Below are positions 38,438-46,867 of a stretch of DNA of 64,000 nt, piece after piece. The notes under the pieces are model-generated. The model made no database searches, was not told where the DNA came from, and saw only the letters and a list, made by a program, of their open reading frames with translations. Within the stretch, counting starts at the first letter, position 1; every line of letters starts with the position of its first letter. Source of the DNA: Ruegeria arenilitoris (GTDB taxonomy: Bacteria > Pseudomonadota > Alphaproteobacteria > Rhodobacterales > Rhodobacteraceae); contig NZ_WQDA01000002.1 in assembly GCF_013032855.1 (NCBI RefSeq), positions 496,001-560,000 of the forward strand, written 5' to 3'. The position numbers and the translations under genes were made by a program.

Positions 38438-39448
38438 TCAGGCCAGGATGGCGTGGATTTTGTCCAGCGTCGCGACGCTGACACCAACCCCGTCTTGGTT
38501 GGCCTGCAGGCGCTTGGCGCGCCGACCATCGCCGGGCAGACGCGCTCCTTCCTGATACCGGATCGCCTCGACAAGTTCCGCGATACTGGCAGCAAACTCC
38601 GACCCGGCCGTAGCGCCGGGGTCGATGGCAATGAAGAACTGACCGGTCTTTGGCGGACCGCCCACAGTTCCGGAAAAGGGTGAAGCATGGATGCCCAAAG
38701 TGGCCCCGGTCAATGCGGCGGCCATCACTTCTGTCAGAAGTGCGACACCCACGCCCTTGTAGCCGCCCGAAGGCGCCATCGAGCCCTTGAGGCCCACGGC
38801 GGGGTCAGTTGTCGGGTTGCCATCAGGGTCCAGCGCCCAACCGACTGGAATCGGCTTTCCCTCGCGGGCGTGCTTCATGACCTCGCTTTTTGCGATCGTG
38901 CTGGCGCTTTGGTCGATCAAGACGGCAGGTTGCCCATCAGCACCCGGAACGGCCAGCGAAAACGGGTTTGTTCCCACGACGGGCCGTGAACCACCCGACG
39001 GCGCAATAGATGCAGGTGCATTGGTGAACCCCAGACCAACAAGGCCCGCCTGAGCCAAGCGATAGGTGTGATACCCCAGCACACCACAGTTGTAACTGTT
39101 GCGGATGGCCAGCGCAGCTATTCCCTGCTCGCGTGCGGCCGGGATCAACGCGTCGAACCCCAAGTCGATCGCCGGGTGCGCGAAACCGGTGGCCGCATCA
39201 ACGACCACCACGCCCGGTTTTGGGGCGGATATCACCGGCTGTGCTCGCCCGTCTACCTTGCCACACTGTACGTGCTCGCAATAGATCGGGATGTAGGCCA
39301 GCCCGTGACTGGCCACCCCATCCGCCTCGGTCGCGGCGGTCGCAACCGCCAATGGCCGGGCATTGTCCTCGGACGTGCCGGCCGCCATCAGAGCGCGCAG
39401 CGACAGATCCTCGATTTCGGCAAGGGACAACGTTCGGGTTTCTGGCAT
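38438..39448 (-). CDS. malate/L-lactate dehydrogenase family oxidoreductase (Ldh_2)
   Basis: The product has 336 residues. The MPETRTL start at 39448 follows GAGGAGG at ideal spacing. Family hallmarks are the N-terminal helical domain, DGVASHGLAYIP, the IRNSYNCGVLGYH segment containing catalytic residues, and SGGYKGVGVALLTE. Members are NAD(P)H-dependent reductases of 2-oxo acids or imines such as delta-1-piperideine-2-carboxylate. It is the final gene of the minus-strand catabolic operon. Confidence 0.88.
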   Translation of the reverse strand: MPETRTLSLAEIEDLSLRALMAAGTSEDNARPLAVATAATEADGVASHGLAYIPIYCEHVQCGKVDGRAQPVISAPKPGVVVVDAATGFAHPAIDLGFDALIPAAREQGIAALAIRNSYNCGVLGYHTYRLAQAGLVGLGFTNAPASIAPSGGSRPVVGTNPFSLAVPGADGQPAVLIDQSASTIAKSEVMKHAREGKPIPVGWALDPDGNPTTDPAVGLKGSMAPSGGYKGVGVALLTEVMAAALTGATLGIHASPFSGTVGGPPKTGQFFIAIDPGATAGSEFAASIAELVEAIRYQEGARLPGDGRRAKRLQANQDGVGVSVATLDKIHAILA

Positions 39449-39458
39449 CTCGGCCTCC

Positions 39459-40088
39459 TCAGTCATTATCGGACAAACCAGCGCCGGCGCCCAAGCGGCG
39501 AGATTCCTCGGTTGCGGGGGCATAGGTGCGTTGAGCCAGAGTGTTCAAAAAAGCCAGAGCCGCGGGCGCCGGCAGGGCGCGCGTCTGCTTGGCGCGCAGT
39601 TTTCCAGGTGTACCGCCGATCCTTACGATGACCTTTGTGGCGCTTTCCGGCCAAAGATCCGGAGCGTCCACGACCTCCCCATCCGTCGTGGCGCTGAGTT
39701 CATCACAGACGACGGTCACATTGGTTTGCAATCGGCGTGCAGCGTTGCCAGCGAACGGCAAGAGCAACAGTGGAACCGCCACGTCATACAGAACGATCGG
39801 CCCGCGGCCCAGATGATCCGAACAATCTGACAGCAGCATCCCCGCCCCCAACGGGCACATCTGCCCATGCGCCCGCCAAGGCGCCCCGAGGTCCCGCGGC
39901 GTGTGCGCATCAAACCGAAGGGCAAATTCCTGGCGCAGGACCGCTGACAAGGCGGCTGCACCGTCAAAACCTTGCAGACACAGCCAGCGGGTCGCCTTGG
40001 CGGCGTCCTCGGCCGGCCCCCAGTGATGACCCGCCCCACGTGCCGCGCGTTTTGCCAGTCCTTCGACCTCGTTTAGCGACAGGTTCAT
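39459..40088 (-). CDS. DUF3726 family protein
   Basis: A 209-residue protein that starts MNLSLNEVEGLAKRAARGAG and ends 11 bases before the Ldh start. I recognise it as DUF3726, a family without known activity. It is globular with no signal peptide. It overlaps the upstream unknown gene by ATGA. Its constant position between catabolic enzymes suggests a role in the same pathway, perhaps as a subunit or chaperone of the neighbouring unknown protein; this is speculation. Confidence 0.75.
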   Translation of the reverse strand: MNLSLNEVEGLAKRAARGAGHHWGPAEDAAKATRWLCLQGFDGAAALSAVLRQEFALRFDAHTPRDLGAPWRAHGQMCPLGAGMLLSDCSDHLGRGPIVLYDVAVPLLLLPFAGNAARRLQTNVTVVCDELSATTDGEVVDAPDLWPESATKVIVRIGGTPGKLRAKQTRALPAPAALAFLNTLAQRTYAPATEESRRLGAGAGLSDND

Positions 40089-41722
40089 TCCGGCACCTCC
40101 GGATAAACCCAGAAATCGGCATTTTCGGGCGAAAGATCCTCGGGGTACGGCGCGCCTGAATACATGCAGATACGGACCCAACGGTCCGAGCGGGGATCGA
40201 AATGCGTCGCGCCGAAAAAGGACAGTTTGGCGCGGAGCATGTCGATCGGCAGAACTGATGCACCAATCGTGTTGTCTCGTATCTCGCTGTAGGGGGCCTT
40301 ACGGCTGATCTGCGCCCGGCGGATCGTGTGGCGATGTTCAGGATGGCGCAGAAGAAATTCCGCGGTGGTCGCGGCGGTATCCCAATCGGCCATTGCCGAA
40401 TATGCCGCTGCCGCATCCCGTGCCGGGGCAAGCGGTTGTTCGTACTCGGCTACCGGCTCATCAAAGCGCTCACCCAGTCTGGGTTCCAGCTTTTCTTCCG
40501 ATACATACCAGACCCTTGCGCAGGCTTCCCGGGCGCCCCAGTCCAGATCCAACACCCAACCGAAACTGTCGCGGATCGCTTGCCGCACATCGGCCAGCGG
40601 CATGGCACCGTCAATCTCGTACAGATGCGGGCTTGAATCCGCCGTGCATCCTGACAAACCGTCCACCAAGTCTGAATAGGGTTCGAGGATCAGGGAAAGA
40701 AGCAACTCCTGCCCCTCCTCGCTCAGCACAGTCTCCGACCACTCCACCAGACGGTTCCAAGGTCTTCGGCCCGTAAGATCGTCATGGCGGAGAAAGTCCG
40801 CGATCACCCCGAGGTCCGCTTTCAGAGCAGACAGTTTCCGCTCTTGTATCGGATGTTCCGAATGCCATTGGCCAATCGACACTTGGCTGCGATCAAACAC
40901 CGACCGGAATACACTGATTTCTTCTTGGGTCGCGGTTTGCACGGATCGAACCCGGGCGATTGCCTCTTCGCGCGCCATGATCCAGTTGTTCAGCAGGACC
41001 GGATGATTGATCAGGAAGGGCGCCATGCCCAGTCCCGTGGAATTCCCGATGCCAAGGCGGCGCGCGATATCAGGGGCCATCTTGACGGCCTTGCTTCCCC
41101 CATTGGCGCGCGCCATGTGTTCGACCAGGTCCCGCACGAAGGCGCGGGTAAGGAATACCGACAGCATCTCGGCCTGAAACGGCCCCTCGGTTTCCGGACG
41201 GTTTGCAGTGTTTTCCCGGTCCGCGGCCCCGAATTTTCCCGATCCGTACACGGCCGTGGTTCGCATCAGGTAGCCAACCTTTTGGATCTGCTCCAGATCC
41301 GGCTGTCGACCATCGGCCAGGGCTTCGACGACATGCGTCCACAATCGGACCGAACGATTGGCCCGGGATAGCGACAGTTCGGTTTCGCTGATCCGGCCGG
41401 CCTCCTGCAGCGGTACATTGCAGGAAAGCCGGTCAAGGTCGGCTTCGGAAGGGATTCCGTCAAATAGGGTGAAGGTCGCGTCCCAAGCATCCGCGATCAC
41501 CCGGTCCGACCGTTTTTCTGGTGGAAGATCATGGGCGAAGGCCACCAGAGAATACGCGCGTTCGGGTCCCTGTGCGACATAGACGGCCCGTCCGACACCC
41601 GCCTCGTCAATCTCGAACACCGGCGTGGAAAACCGCCAGTTGTCGCGTGCCAGGCGGCGGGTCAGAACGCGCATGAAGCTGAGCCTGCACTGGTGCAAAG
41701 ACCCGAGCCTGCTGAGCCGCAT
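40085..41722 (-). CDS. conserved protein of unknown function next to DUF3726
   Basis: A soluble 545-residue protein. I use the ATG at 41722 (MRLSRLGSLHQCRLSFMR); a TTG at 41770 would overlap the dipeptidase stop and add 16 residues. No known catalytic signature is recognised. Visible segments such as YLMRTTAVYGSGKFGAADRE and GIGNSTGLGMAPFLINHP look like substrate or cofactor loops. The ATGA overlap with DUF3726 indicates that the pair functions together. Confidence 0.75.
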   Translation of the reverse strand: MRLSRLGSLHQCRLSFMRVLTRRLARDNWRFSTPVFEIDEAGVGRAVYVAQGPERAYSLVAFAHDLPPEKRSDRVIADAWDATFTLFDGIPSEADLDRLSCNVPLQEAGRISETELSLSRANRSVRLWTHVVEALADGRQPDLEQIQKVGYLMRTTAVYGSGKFGAADRENTANRPETEGPFQAEMLSVFLTRAFVRDLVEHMARANGGSKAVKMAPDIARRLGIGNSTGLGMAPFLINHPVLLNNWIMAREEAIARVRSVQTATQEEISVFRSVFDRSQVSIGQWHSEHPIQERKLSALKADLGVIADFLRHDDLTGRRPWNRLVEWSETVLSEEGQELLLSLILEPYSDLVDGLSGCTADSSPHLYEIDGAMPLADVRQAIRDSFGWVLDLDWGAREACARVWYVSEEKLEPRLGERFDEPVAEYEQPLAPARDAAAAYSAMADWDTAATTAEFLLRHPEHRHTIRRAQISRKAPYSEIRDNTIGASVLPIDMLRAKLSFFGATHFDPRSDRWVRICMYSGAPYPEDLSPENADFWVYPEVPE

Positions 41723-41766
41723 AACGGTTGCCGGATCCCGGCGCGCGATATGCGGCCCCGGTCCGG

Positions 41767-42744
41767 TCAATTCTGGACCGGTCCGAAGTTATCCGCAAAG
41801 AAGCGGTACCAGTTCTGCCCCATGATCCCGGCGACTTCGGTCGAGGTCATCCCAACCGCGAGAAGGCCGGCCTCGATCTTGTCAAAGTCACGATTGTCCC
41901 GGAACCATTTTGGCATCGGCGGAAAACCCGGGTTCGCAGACGATCCTTCGCCGTAATCGATTTCCTTGGTCCAGCGACCCACACGCATCCACTCGACAAC
42001 GCTGTCGGGTTGGTCCTGGCACAGGTCGGTTCCGATCCCGAGATGTTGTGTTCCGTATTTTTCGGCCGTTCGGGCAATCATGGTGCAAAAGCTTTCCAGC
42101 GTACAGTCGGACTTGTCCGTCAGGTGATGAGGGTAGACCGAAAACCCGAGCATCCCACCTCTTTCCGTCACGGCGCGGATGACGGGGTCACGCTTGTTGC
42201 GCAGGGCGGGCGCCCAGTCATGCGGATTGGCGTGGGTGATGGCGATCGGACGCGCGGAAAGGTCGGCTGCCTCAATCGTGGAGCGGTCGGCCGAATGGCT
42301 CATGTCGATGACCAATCCCACGCGGTTCATCTCCTTGATCACCTGCCGCCCCATCCGGGTGATACCGGTGTCTTCAGCCTCGTAGCAGCCGGTCGCTAGC
42401 AGGGATTGGTTGTTGTAGGTCAACTGCATGAACCGGGCACCGAGATCGTACAGAATTTCAATCAGCCCAATGTCGTCTTCCATGGGTGATGGGTTCTGGA
42501 AACCAAAGAAAACGGCCGTACGCCTGGTGTCACGCGCGGTGTCGATGTCGCTGGCCGATCGTCCCTTCATGATCAGGTCCGGGAACAACTCGAACCATCG
42601 GTTCCATTTCTCGAGGTTCTGAACCGTTTCACGAAAATTCTCGTGGTAGGCGACGGTGACGTGGATGGCATCCACGCCCCCTTCCCGCAATTGCCGGAAG
42701 ATCTTTTCCGACCAATTGGCGTATTGCAGGCCGTCAATCCGCAT
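41767..42744 (-). CDS. membrane-dipeptidase-like amidohydrolase (peptidase M19)
   Basis: A protein of 325 residues, similar to renal dipeptidase homologues: LYDLGARFMQLTYNNQS, LVIDMSHSADRSTIEA, ITHANPHDWAPALRNK and HLGIGTDLC provide the expected conserved features. M19 enzymes cleave dipeptides, including D-amino acid peptides. The usual N-terminal HxD zinc ligands are not obvious in MRIDGLQYANWSEK, so metal binding may be altered. Its ATG overlaps the ALDH stop (TGATG). Confidence 0.85.
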   Translation of the reverse strand: MRIDGLQYANWSEKIFRQLREGGVDAIHVTVAYHENFRETVQNLEKWNRWFELFPDLIMKGRSASDIDTARDTRRTAVFFGFQNPSPMEDDIGLIEILYDLGARFMQLTYNNQSLLATGCYEAEDTGITRMGRQVIKEMNRVGLVIDMSHSADRSTIEAADLSARPIAITHANPHDWAPALRNKRDPVIRAVTERGGMLGFSVYPHHLTDKSDCTLESFCTMIARTAEKYGTQHLGIGTDLCQDQPDSVVEWMRVGRWTKEIDYGEGSSANPGFPPMPKWFRDNRDFDKIEAGLLAVGMTSTEVAGIMGQNWYRFFADNFGPVQN

Positions 42745-44189
42745 CAGATCGGGGTCCCAGCGCTGATATAGGCGGTTTTGACAGTGGTGTAGAACTCGGC
42801 GGCCGCTTTGCCCTGTTCGCGCGGTCCATACGAGCTCTCGCCCCGGCCACCGAAAGGAACGTGATAATCAGTGCCTGCCGTGGGCAAATTGACGGTCACG
42901 ACACCGGTTCTTGCATGACGCCGGAAATGCGTCGCGCGCGCAAGATTCTGGGTCACGATGCCCGATGTCAGGCCGAAATTCGTGTCATTCACGATCGCCA
43001 AAGCCTCATCATAGCTGTTGACCTTGATCACACTGGTCAGCGGGGCAAACATCTCTTCCCGGTTGATCCGCATGGTGTTGTTAGTGTTCACGAACACGCC
43101 GGGCGACATGTAATACCCGTCATGCTGCAGCTCCAGCCGTTGCCCGCCGCACGCCAGCTCGGCGCCTTCGGATTGGCCAAGTTCGACATAGGCCAGGTTC
43201 TCTTGCAGTTGCTGCTCGCTGACGACGGGTCCCATCTGCGTGCCTTCCTCCAGGGCATGCCCGACCTTCAGTGCCTTGGCGCCGGCGACAAGCTTCTCGA
43301 CAAAGGCGTCGTGGATCGCGGCATGGACCACCAACCGCGAAGAGGCGGTGCATTTCTGCCCGGTGCCGCCAAAAGCGCCGCCCAGCGCAAGTGACACCGC
43401 CAGATCCAGATCCGCGTCATCCATCACGGCCAACGCGTTCTTGGAACCCATCTCCATCTGCACCTTGGTCAGGTTTTGGATGGCTGCTGCGGCAATGCCC
43501 TTGCCGACAGGCACCGACCCGGTGAACGAGATCGCATCCACCTGCGGGCTCTCAACCAGTCTTTGTCCGATTGCGCCGCCTGACCCCATGACCAAACTGA
43601 AAAGACCCTTGGGAATGTCCTGACGCGCGATGATCTCGGTCAACGCCACGGCTGAGGCGGGGGTCAGGTTGGCTGGCTTCCACACCACGGCGTTTCCATA
43701 ACACAAGGCAGGTGCAATCTTCCATGCGGCCGTAGCTGTCGGGAAATTCCAAGGAGAGATAACCGCGACAACCCCGACCGGTTCGCGGCGCACGTCGATT
43801 TCGACGCCCTCACGTACGCTGTCCGCGTTTTCACCAATCTGGCGCAGGCATTCCGCCGCATAATACGTAAAGAACTGCCCCGCGCGGTAAACCTCGCCCT
43901 TACCCTCGGCAAACGGCTTCCCCTCTTCTCGCGACAACAACCGCCCCAACTCTTCGGCGCGGGACATCAACTCGGTCCCGATACTCATCAGAACCGCCTG
44001 CTTGCGTTCCAAGCCATAGGCCGCCCATTCCAGCTGCGCGTTACGTGCCCGGTCGAGGGTCGCGGACAGCTGATCGGCGCTTGCCTGGGCGAACAGGCCA
44101 ATCACATCCGTCAGATCAGAGGGGTTGCGGTTCTCGATCGCGGTGTCGCCGGCCATCCACTCGCCGGCTATCAGGTTCAATTCTGTCAC
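42744..44189 (-). CDS. aldehyde dehydrogenase (2,5-dioxovalerate / semialdehyde type)
   Basis: A 481-residue NAD(P)-dependent aldehyde dehydrogenase. Catalytic Cys is in FGGTGQKCTASSR, the general base Glu in QMEMGSKNALAVMDD, and PWNFPTATAAWKIAPAL is the cofactor region. It resembles alpha-ketoglutaric semialdehyde dehydrogenases, but substrate assignment from sequence alone is weak. First gene of the minus-strand operon, divergent from the LysR gene with an AT-rich 100-bp spacer. Confidence 0.92.
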   Translation of the reverse strand: MTELNLIAGEWMAGDTAIENRNPSDLTDVIGLFAQASADQLSATLDRARNAQLEWAAYGLERKQAVLMSIGTELMSRAEELGRLLSREEGKPFAEGKGEVYRAGQFFTYYAAECLRQIGENADSVREGVEIDVRREPVGVVAVISPWNFPTATAAWKIAPALCYGNAVVWKPANLTPASAVALTEIIARQDIPKGLFSLVMGSGGAIGQRLVESPQVDAISFTGSVPVGKGIAAAAIQNLTKVQMEMGSKNALAVMDDADLDLAVSLALGGAFGGTGQKCTASSRLVVHAAIHDAFVEKLVAGAKALKVGHALEEGTQMGPVVSEQQLQENLAYVELGQSEGAELACGGQRLELQHDGYYMSPGVFVNTNNTMRINREEMFAPLTSVIKVNSYDEALAIVNDTNFGLTSGIVTQNLARATHFRRHARTGVVTVNLPTAGTDYHVPFGGRGESSYGPREQGKAAAEFYTTVKTAYISAGTPI

Positions 44190-44289
44190 AGGGGGCCTCG
44201 GATCCGGTACGTTTCACGAACAGAATAGACCTCTGCCCGGACATCAGGCAAACTCAAACAAATTAAATTAACTTTAGGAAATCTGAAAT

Positions 44290-45162
44290 TTGTCACTGAA
44301 ACTGGAAATGCTCCGCTGCTATTGCACAGTCGCCCAGTCCGGAAATCTTGCCGAAGCCGCAAGCCGTCTGGGTCGCACTCAGTCTGCGGTCTCGATGACC
44401 CTGAAACAGTTTGAAGAACATCTCGGCAAACGCTTGTTTCTGGGTGAGCGAAAGAACCAGCTGTCACCTCTGGGGGCGGAAGTCTTTGCCCTCGCCCAAA
44501 ATCAGGTGCGCCAATTTGACGACACGGTCCAAAGCATCGAAGCCCTGGCCAAGGCGTCCCAAGGGCTGATCCGGATCGTGTCCGTCCCGTCGGTGGCAGC
44601 ACTGCTGTTTCCATCGCTGCTTGACCACCTGTCCAGCGCCTTTCCCGGCCTGAAGATCGAGCTGAGGGACACCGACACCCGACAGGTTTTGGACAGCCTC
44701 ACCGAAGGGCGGGCGGATGTGGGGATTGCCTCGGGCCATCACCCGTTGAACGGAATACGGGCCGAGCCGCTGTTTCAAGACAGGTTTGGGCTTGTGGCCG
44801 CCGCTGATCACGCCCTGATCACTGCGCACGAGCCACCAACGCTGAACCAGGTCGCGGCCAAGGGATTCGTGCACAACTCGCTTTGCCAACTCATTGAAAA
44901 TCAGGGTTGCGAAGACGTAATCGCAGGGTCTGCGATCACGGTGCACAACACTCACTCGTTGATCGCCATGGTCGCAACCGGGCGGTGGGTGACCATACTG
45001 CCCGAAACGGTCGCACGGTTTCTGCCGGAAAACACTGCCTTCCGTCCGATCGAGGATTTGCCGGACGTTCGTGATGTCTATCTGTACACCCGCGAGCGAA
45101 CACAGTTCCCAAAAGTGGCAGAGGAATGTCGCAGCCATATCCTGAATTGGCCTCGCGATTGA
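44290..45162 (+). CDS. LysR-family transcriptional regulator
   Basis: The product has 290 residues, starting at TTG 44290 (MSLKLEMLRCYCTVAQ) so that the HTH is complete: LAEAASRLGRTQSAVSMTLK. The effector domain runs from about 90 to the end. Divergent orientation to the ALDH gene is the classic LTTR layout, so it very likely activates that operon in response to a pathway intermediate. The intergenic DNA holds AAACAAATTAAATTAACTTT, AT-rich, as usual for LTTR sites. Confidence 0.9.
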   Translation: MSLKLEMLRCYCTVAQSGNLAEAASRLGRTQSAVSMTLKQFEEHLGKRLFLGERKNQLSPLGAEVFALAQNQVRQFDDTVQSIEALAKASQGLIRIVSVPSVAALLFPSLLDHLSSAFPGLKIELRDTDTRQVLDSLTEGRADVGIASGHHPLNGIRAEPLFQDRFGLVAAADHALITAHEPPTLNQVAAKGFVHNSLCQLIENQGCEDVIAGSAITVHNTHSLIAMVATGRWVTILPETVARFLPENTAFRPIEDLPDVRDVYLYTRERTQFPKVAEECRSHILNWPRD

Positions 45163-45296
45163 GACCCCAGAGAACAACCCTGCCAAGCGCATCCAAGCGA
45201 GCGGGATGCGTTAAATAAATACGATGGATAGAAAACAACGTACCGCACCGCCGGAAAGCCGTTCAGACAAGTACAAACTTTCTTGAGTTTTCGGAG

Positions 45297-45346
45297 AAGA
45301 TGGTGCCCCCACACGGACTCGAACCGCGGACCTACTGATTACAAAT
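45297..45346. repeat. left attachment site (tRNA-Thr 3' fragment)
   Basis: The 50 bp are identical to 55839-55888, containing the 3' part of tRNA-Thr(TGT) from the anticodon loop through CCA. The copy here lacks the D-arm and acceptor 5' strand, so it is the displaced host end, not a gene. Confidence 0.92.
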
Positions 45347-45426
45347 TAGCTGACCCTTCAGATGATAGGTTCTCTGCACTGAAACTTCAGCCTTTGTTTA
45401 TTGGCTCTGAATGCTTACCTGCTATA

Positions 45427-46638
45427 ATGGGTGTTAATGAGGTAAGCGTCAGAGGTAGCACGGTGGTAGCACAAAAGCTGAATGCGCGTGGCTTGCGCAA
45501 TCTCCCGGTTGGCGATCATGCAGATGGCGGAGGCTTGTGGTTCAGGCAGCTTCCCAGCGGTGGCAACAGCTGGGTATTTCAATACGCGCTGGGCAAGAGA
45601 AGGCTGAAGCTGAAGATCGGAGACTTGTCTACGCTCTCCCTGTCTGAAGCCAGGTCAAAGGCAGTAGAGCTTAAGAGCCTGGTCGCGCAGGGCGTAGACC
45701 CGCGAAACCCAAAGGGCCTGAGGGAAGATCAGAGGCTGAGTGTAGCTGAGGCCATAGAGTTATTCCTGGCTGAGCATACGCGCGTACACCTGAAGCCTGC
45801 CTCAGCGCGGGAGCAAGAGCGCCTGCTCAAAACTGAGTTCTTGCCTCGGGCTGGTTCGCTGCAACTAGCTGAGCTTAGGCCACAGCACATAAGCCAGATG
45901 ATTGACGAGATAGAGCGCAGCGGCAGAGGCCCGACTGCACTGGCTGCTTACCGCCAGACAAGCAAGTTCCTGTCATGGTGCCTGAGGAGGAAACATTGGC
46001 TTGAGGTTAATCCTATCTTGGCTGTCGAACCGCCGAAGCCTCCCAAGGCCAGAAGCCGGGTACTCAGCGACACTGAACTTGCTTCCCTCCTCCGTCATGT
46101 GACAGGACAACGACGCGCCTCAGCTGTCATGGTGCAGCTGCTGCTGCTCACAGCGCAAAGGCTCAACGATGTATGCCACATGCGCTGGGATGATCTGGAC
46201 CTTGAGCGCGGCGTTTGGACAATCCAAGACCCCAAGTCTGGTGTGCCTCACCTTGTTCCCCTTTCCAGCACCGCCCTCACCATACTGCGCAGCCAACCCA
46301 AGGTTGGCGCATACGTGGTCTCAGGTACGCATGGAGAGAAGCCATTCAGTGGCCACAGCAAGGCCAAGGCCAATCTGGATAAAGCAACAGGCATACCTGA
46401 TTGGAGGTTCCATGACCTGCGCAGAACAGCGGCAACGCTGATGCGCCGGGAGGGAATAGGTCGTGATGTGGTGTCCGCAGTGCTGGGTCATACCAGCCAA
46501 TCAGTCACTATGATTTACGACCGATATAACCTGCACAAAGAGAAGGCTGAGGCACTACATATTCTCTCCTCTGTATACCACGGAATACTAAATCAAGGTT
46601 TAGATAAGCAATTACGCACCACCGCCGTGAGTAACTGA
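45427..46638 (+). CDS. tyrosine recombinase (tRNA-Thr integrase)
   Basis: A protein of 403 residues with the DUF4102-type N-domain (LNARGLRNLPVGDHADGGGLWF), a core-binding domain, and the catalytic set Arg in LLTAQRLNDVCHMRW, HDLRRTAATL, LGHTSQSV and Tyr in MIYDRYN. ATG 45427 is my choice; a GTG at 45463 is possible. It is 80 bp from the left attachment site, and the GGTAGCAC repeats overlap its first codons, suggesting autoregulation by arm-site binding. Confidence 0.93.
   Translation: MGVNEVSVRGSTVVAQKLNARGLRNLPVGDHADGGGLWFRQLPSGGNSWVFQYALGKRRLKLKIGDLSTLSLSEARSKAVELKSLVAQGVDPRNPKGLREDQRLSVAEAIELFLAEHTRVHLKPASAREQERLLKTEFLPRAGSLQLAELRPQHISQMIDEIERSGRGPTALAAYRQTSKFLSWCLRRKHWLEVNPILAVEPPKPPKARSRVLSDTELASLLRHVTGQRRASAVMVQLLLLTAQRLNDVCHMRWDDLDLERGVWTIQDPKSGVPHLVPLSSTALTILRSQPKVGAYVVSGTHGEKPFSGHSKAKANLDKATGIPDWRFHDLRRTAATLMRREGIGRDVVSAVLGHTSQSVTMIYDRYNLHKEKAEALHILSSVYHGILNQGLDKQLRTTAVSN
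45454..45472 (+). repeat. GGTAGCAC tandem pair (candidate integrase arm site, left)
   Basis: GGTAGCAC at 45454-45461 and 45465-45472, an 11-bp period. The same pair in the same orientation and period occurs at 55778-55796 by the right end. Paired short direct repeats inside both ends are how arm-type integrase sites look. Confidence 0.6.
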
Positions 46639-46666
46639 TGCTCATTTCTGTAACCAAGTGGTTTAT

Positions 46667-46692
46667 TATCCCCCTTCTAAGAAGGGGGGATA
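46667..46692. terminator. hairpin after integrase
   Basis: TATCCCCCTTC (46667-46677) pairs with GAAGGGGGGATA (46681-46692) with one bulged G and a TAA loop, 28 bp after the integrase stop. It may separate the integrase from the convergent replication genes. No clear T-run follows, so function as a terminator is only probable. Confidence 0.5.
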
Positions 46693-46726
46693 AAATGAAA
46701 CGGTTGCTTCACAAATTTCAAACCCA

Positions 46727-46867
46727 TTTTGACCCCACTTGGGTCAAGCAATATCAAGGACTTAGAGGCAACACCCCCTCTGAAACACTAAGTAGGGTCA
46801 AAGTCATTTTGACCCCACTTGCGTCAAAACCGATTTGACCCCACTTGGACCCCTTTTGACCCCACTT
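46727..46867 (+). repeat. iteron-like TTTGACCCCACTT repeats
   Basis: Four direct copies of (A/T)TTTGACCCCACTT begin at 46727, 46807, 46833 and 46854; the first is followed by GGGTCAA, giving the dyad TTGACCC-CACTT-GGGTCAA. The last copy overlaps the stop of the RepA-like gene. Repeats of this size and clustering resemble iterons of a replication origin or operator array. Confidence 0.65.

Noticed and set aside
45301..45376. second tRNA-Thr
   Set aside because: Only the 3' 50 bp match; the D-arm and 5' acceptor strand are absent, so it is an attachment-site remnant.
46727..46867. CRISPR array
   Set aside because: The repeats are only 14 bp with unequal spacing (80, 26, 21) and no cas genes are present; iteron-like is the better reading.
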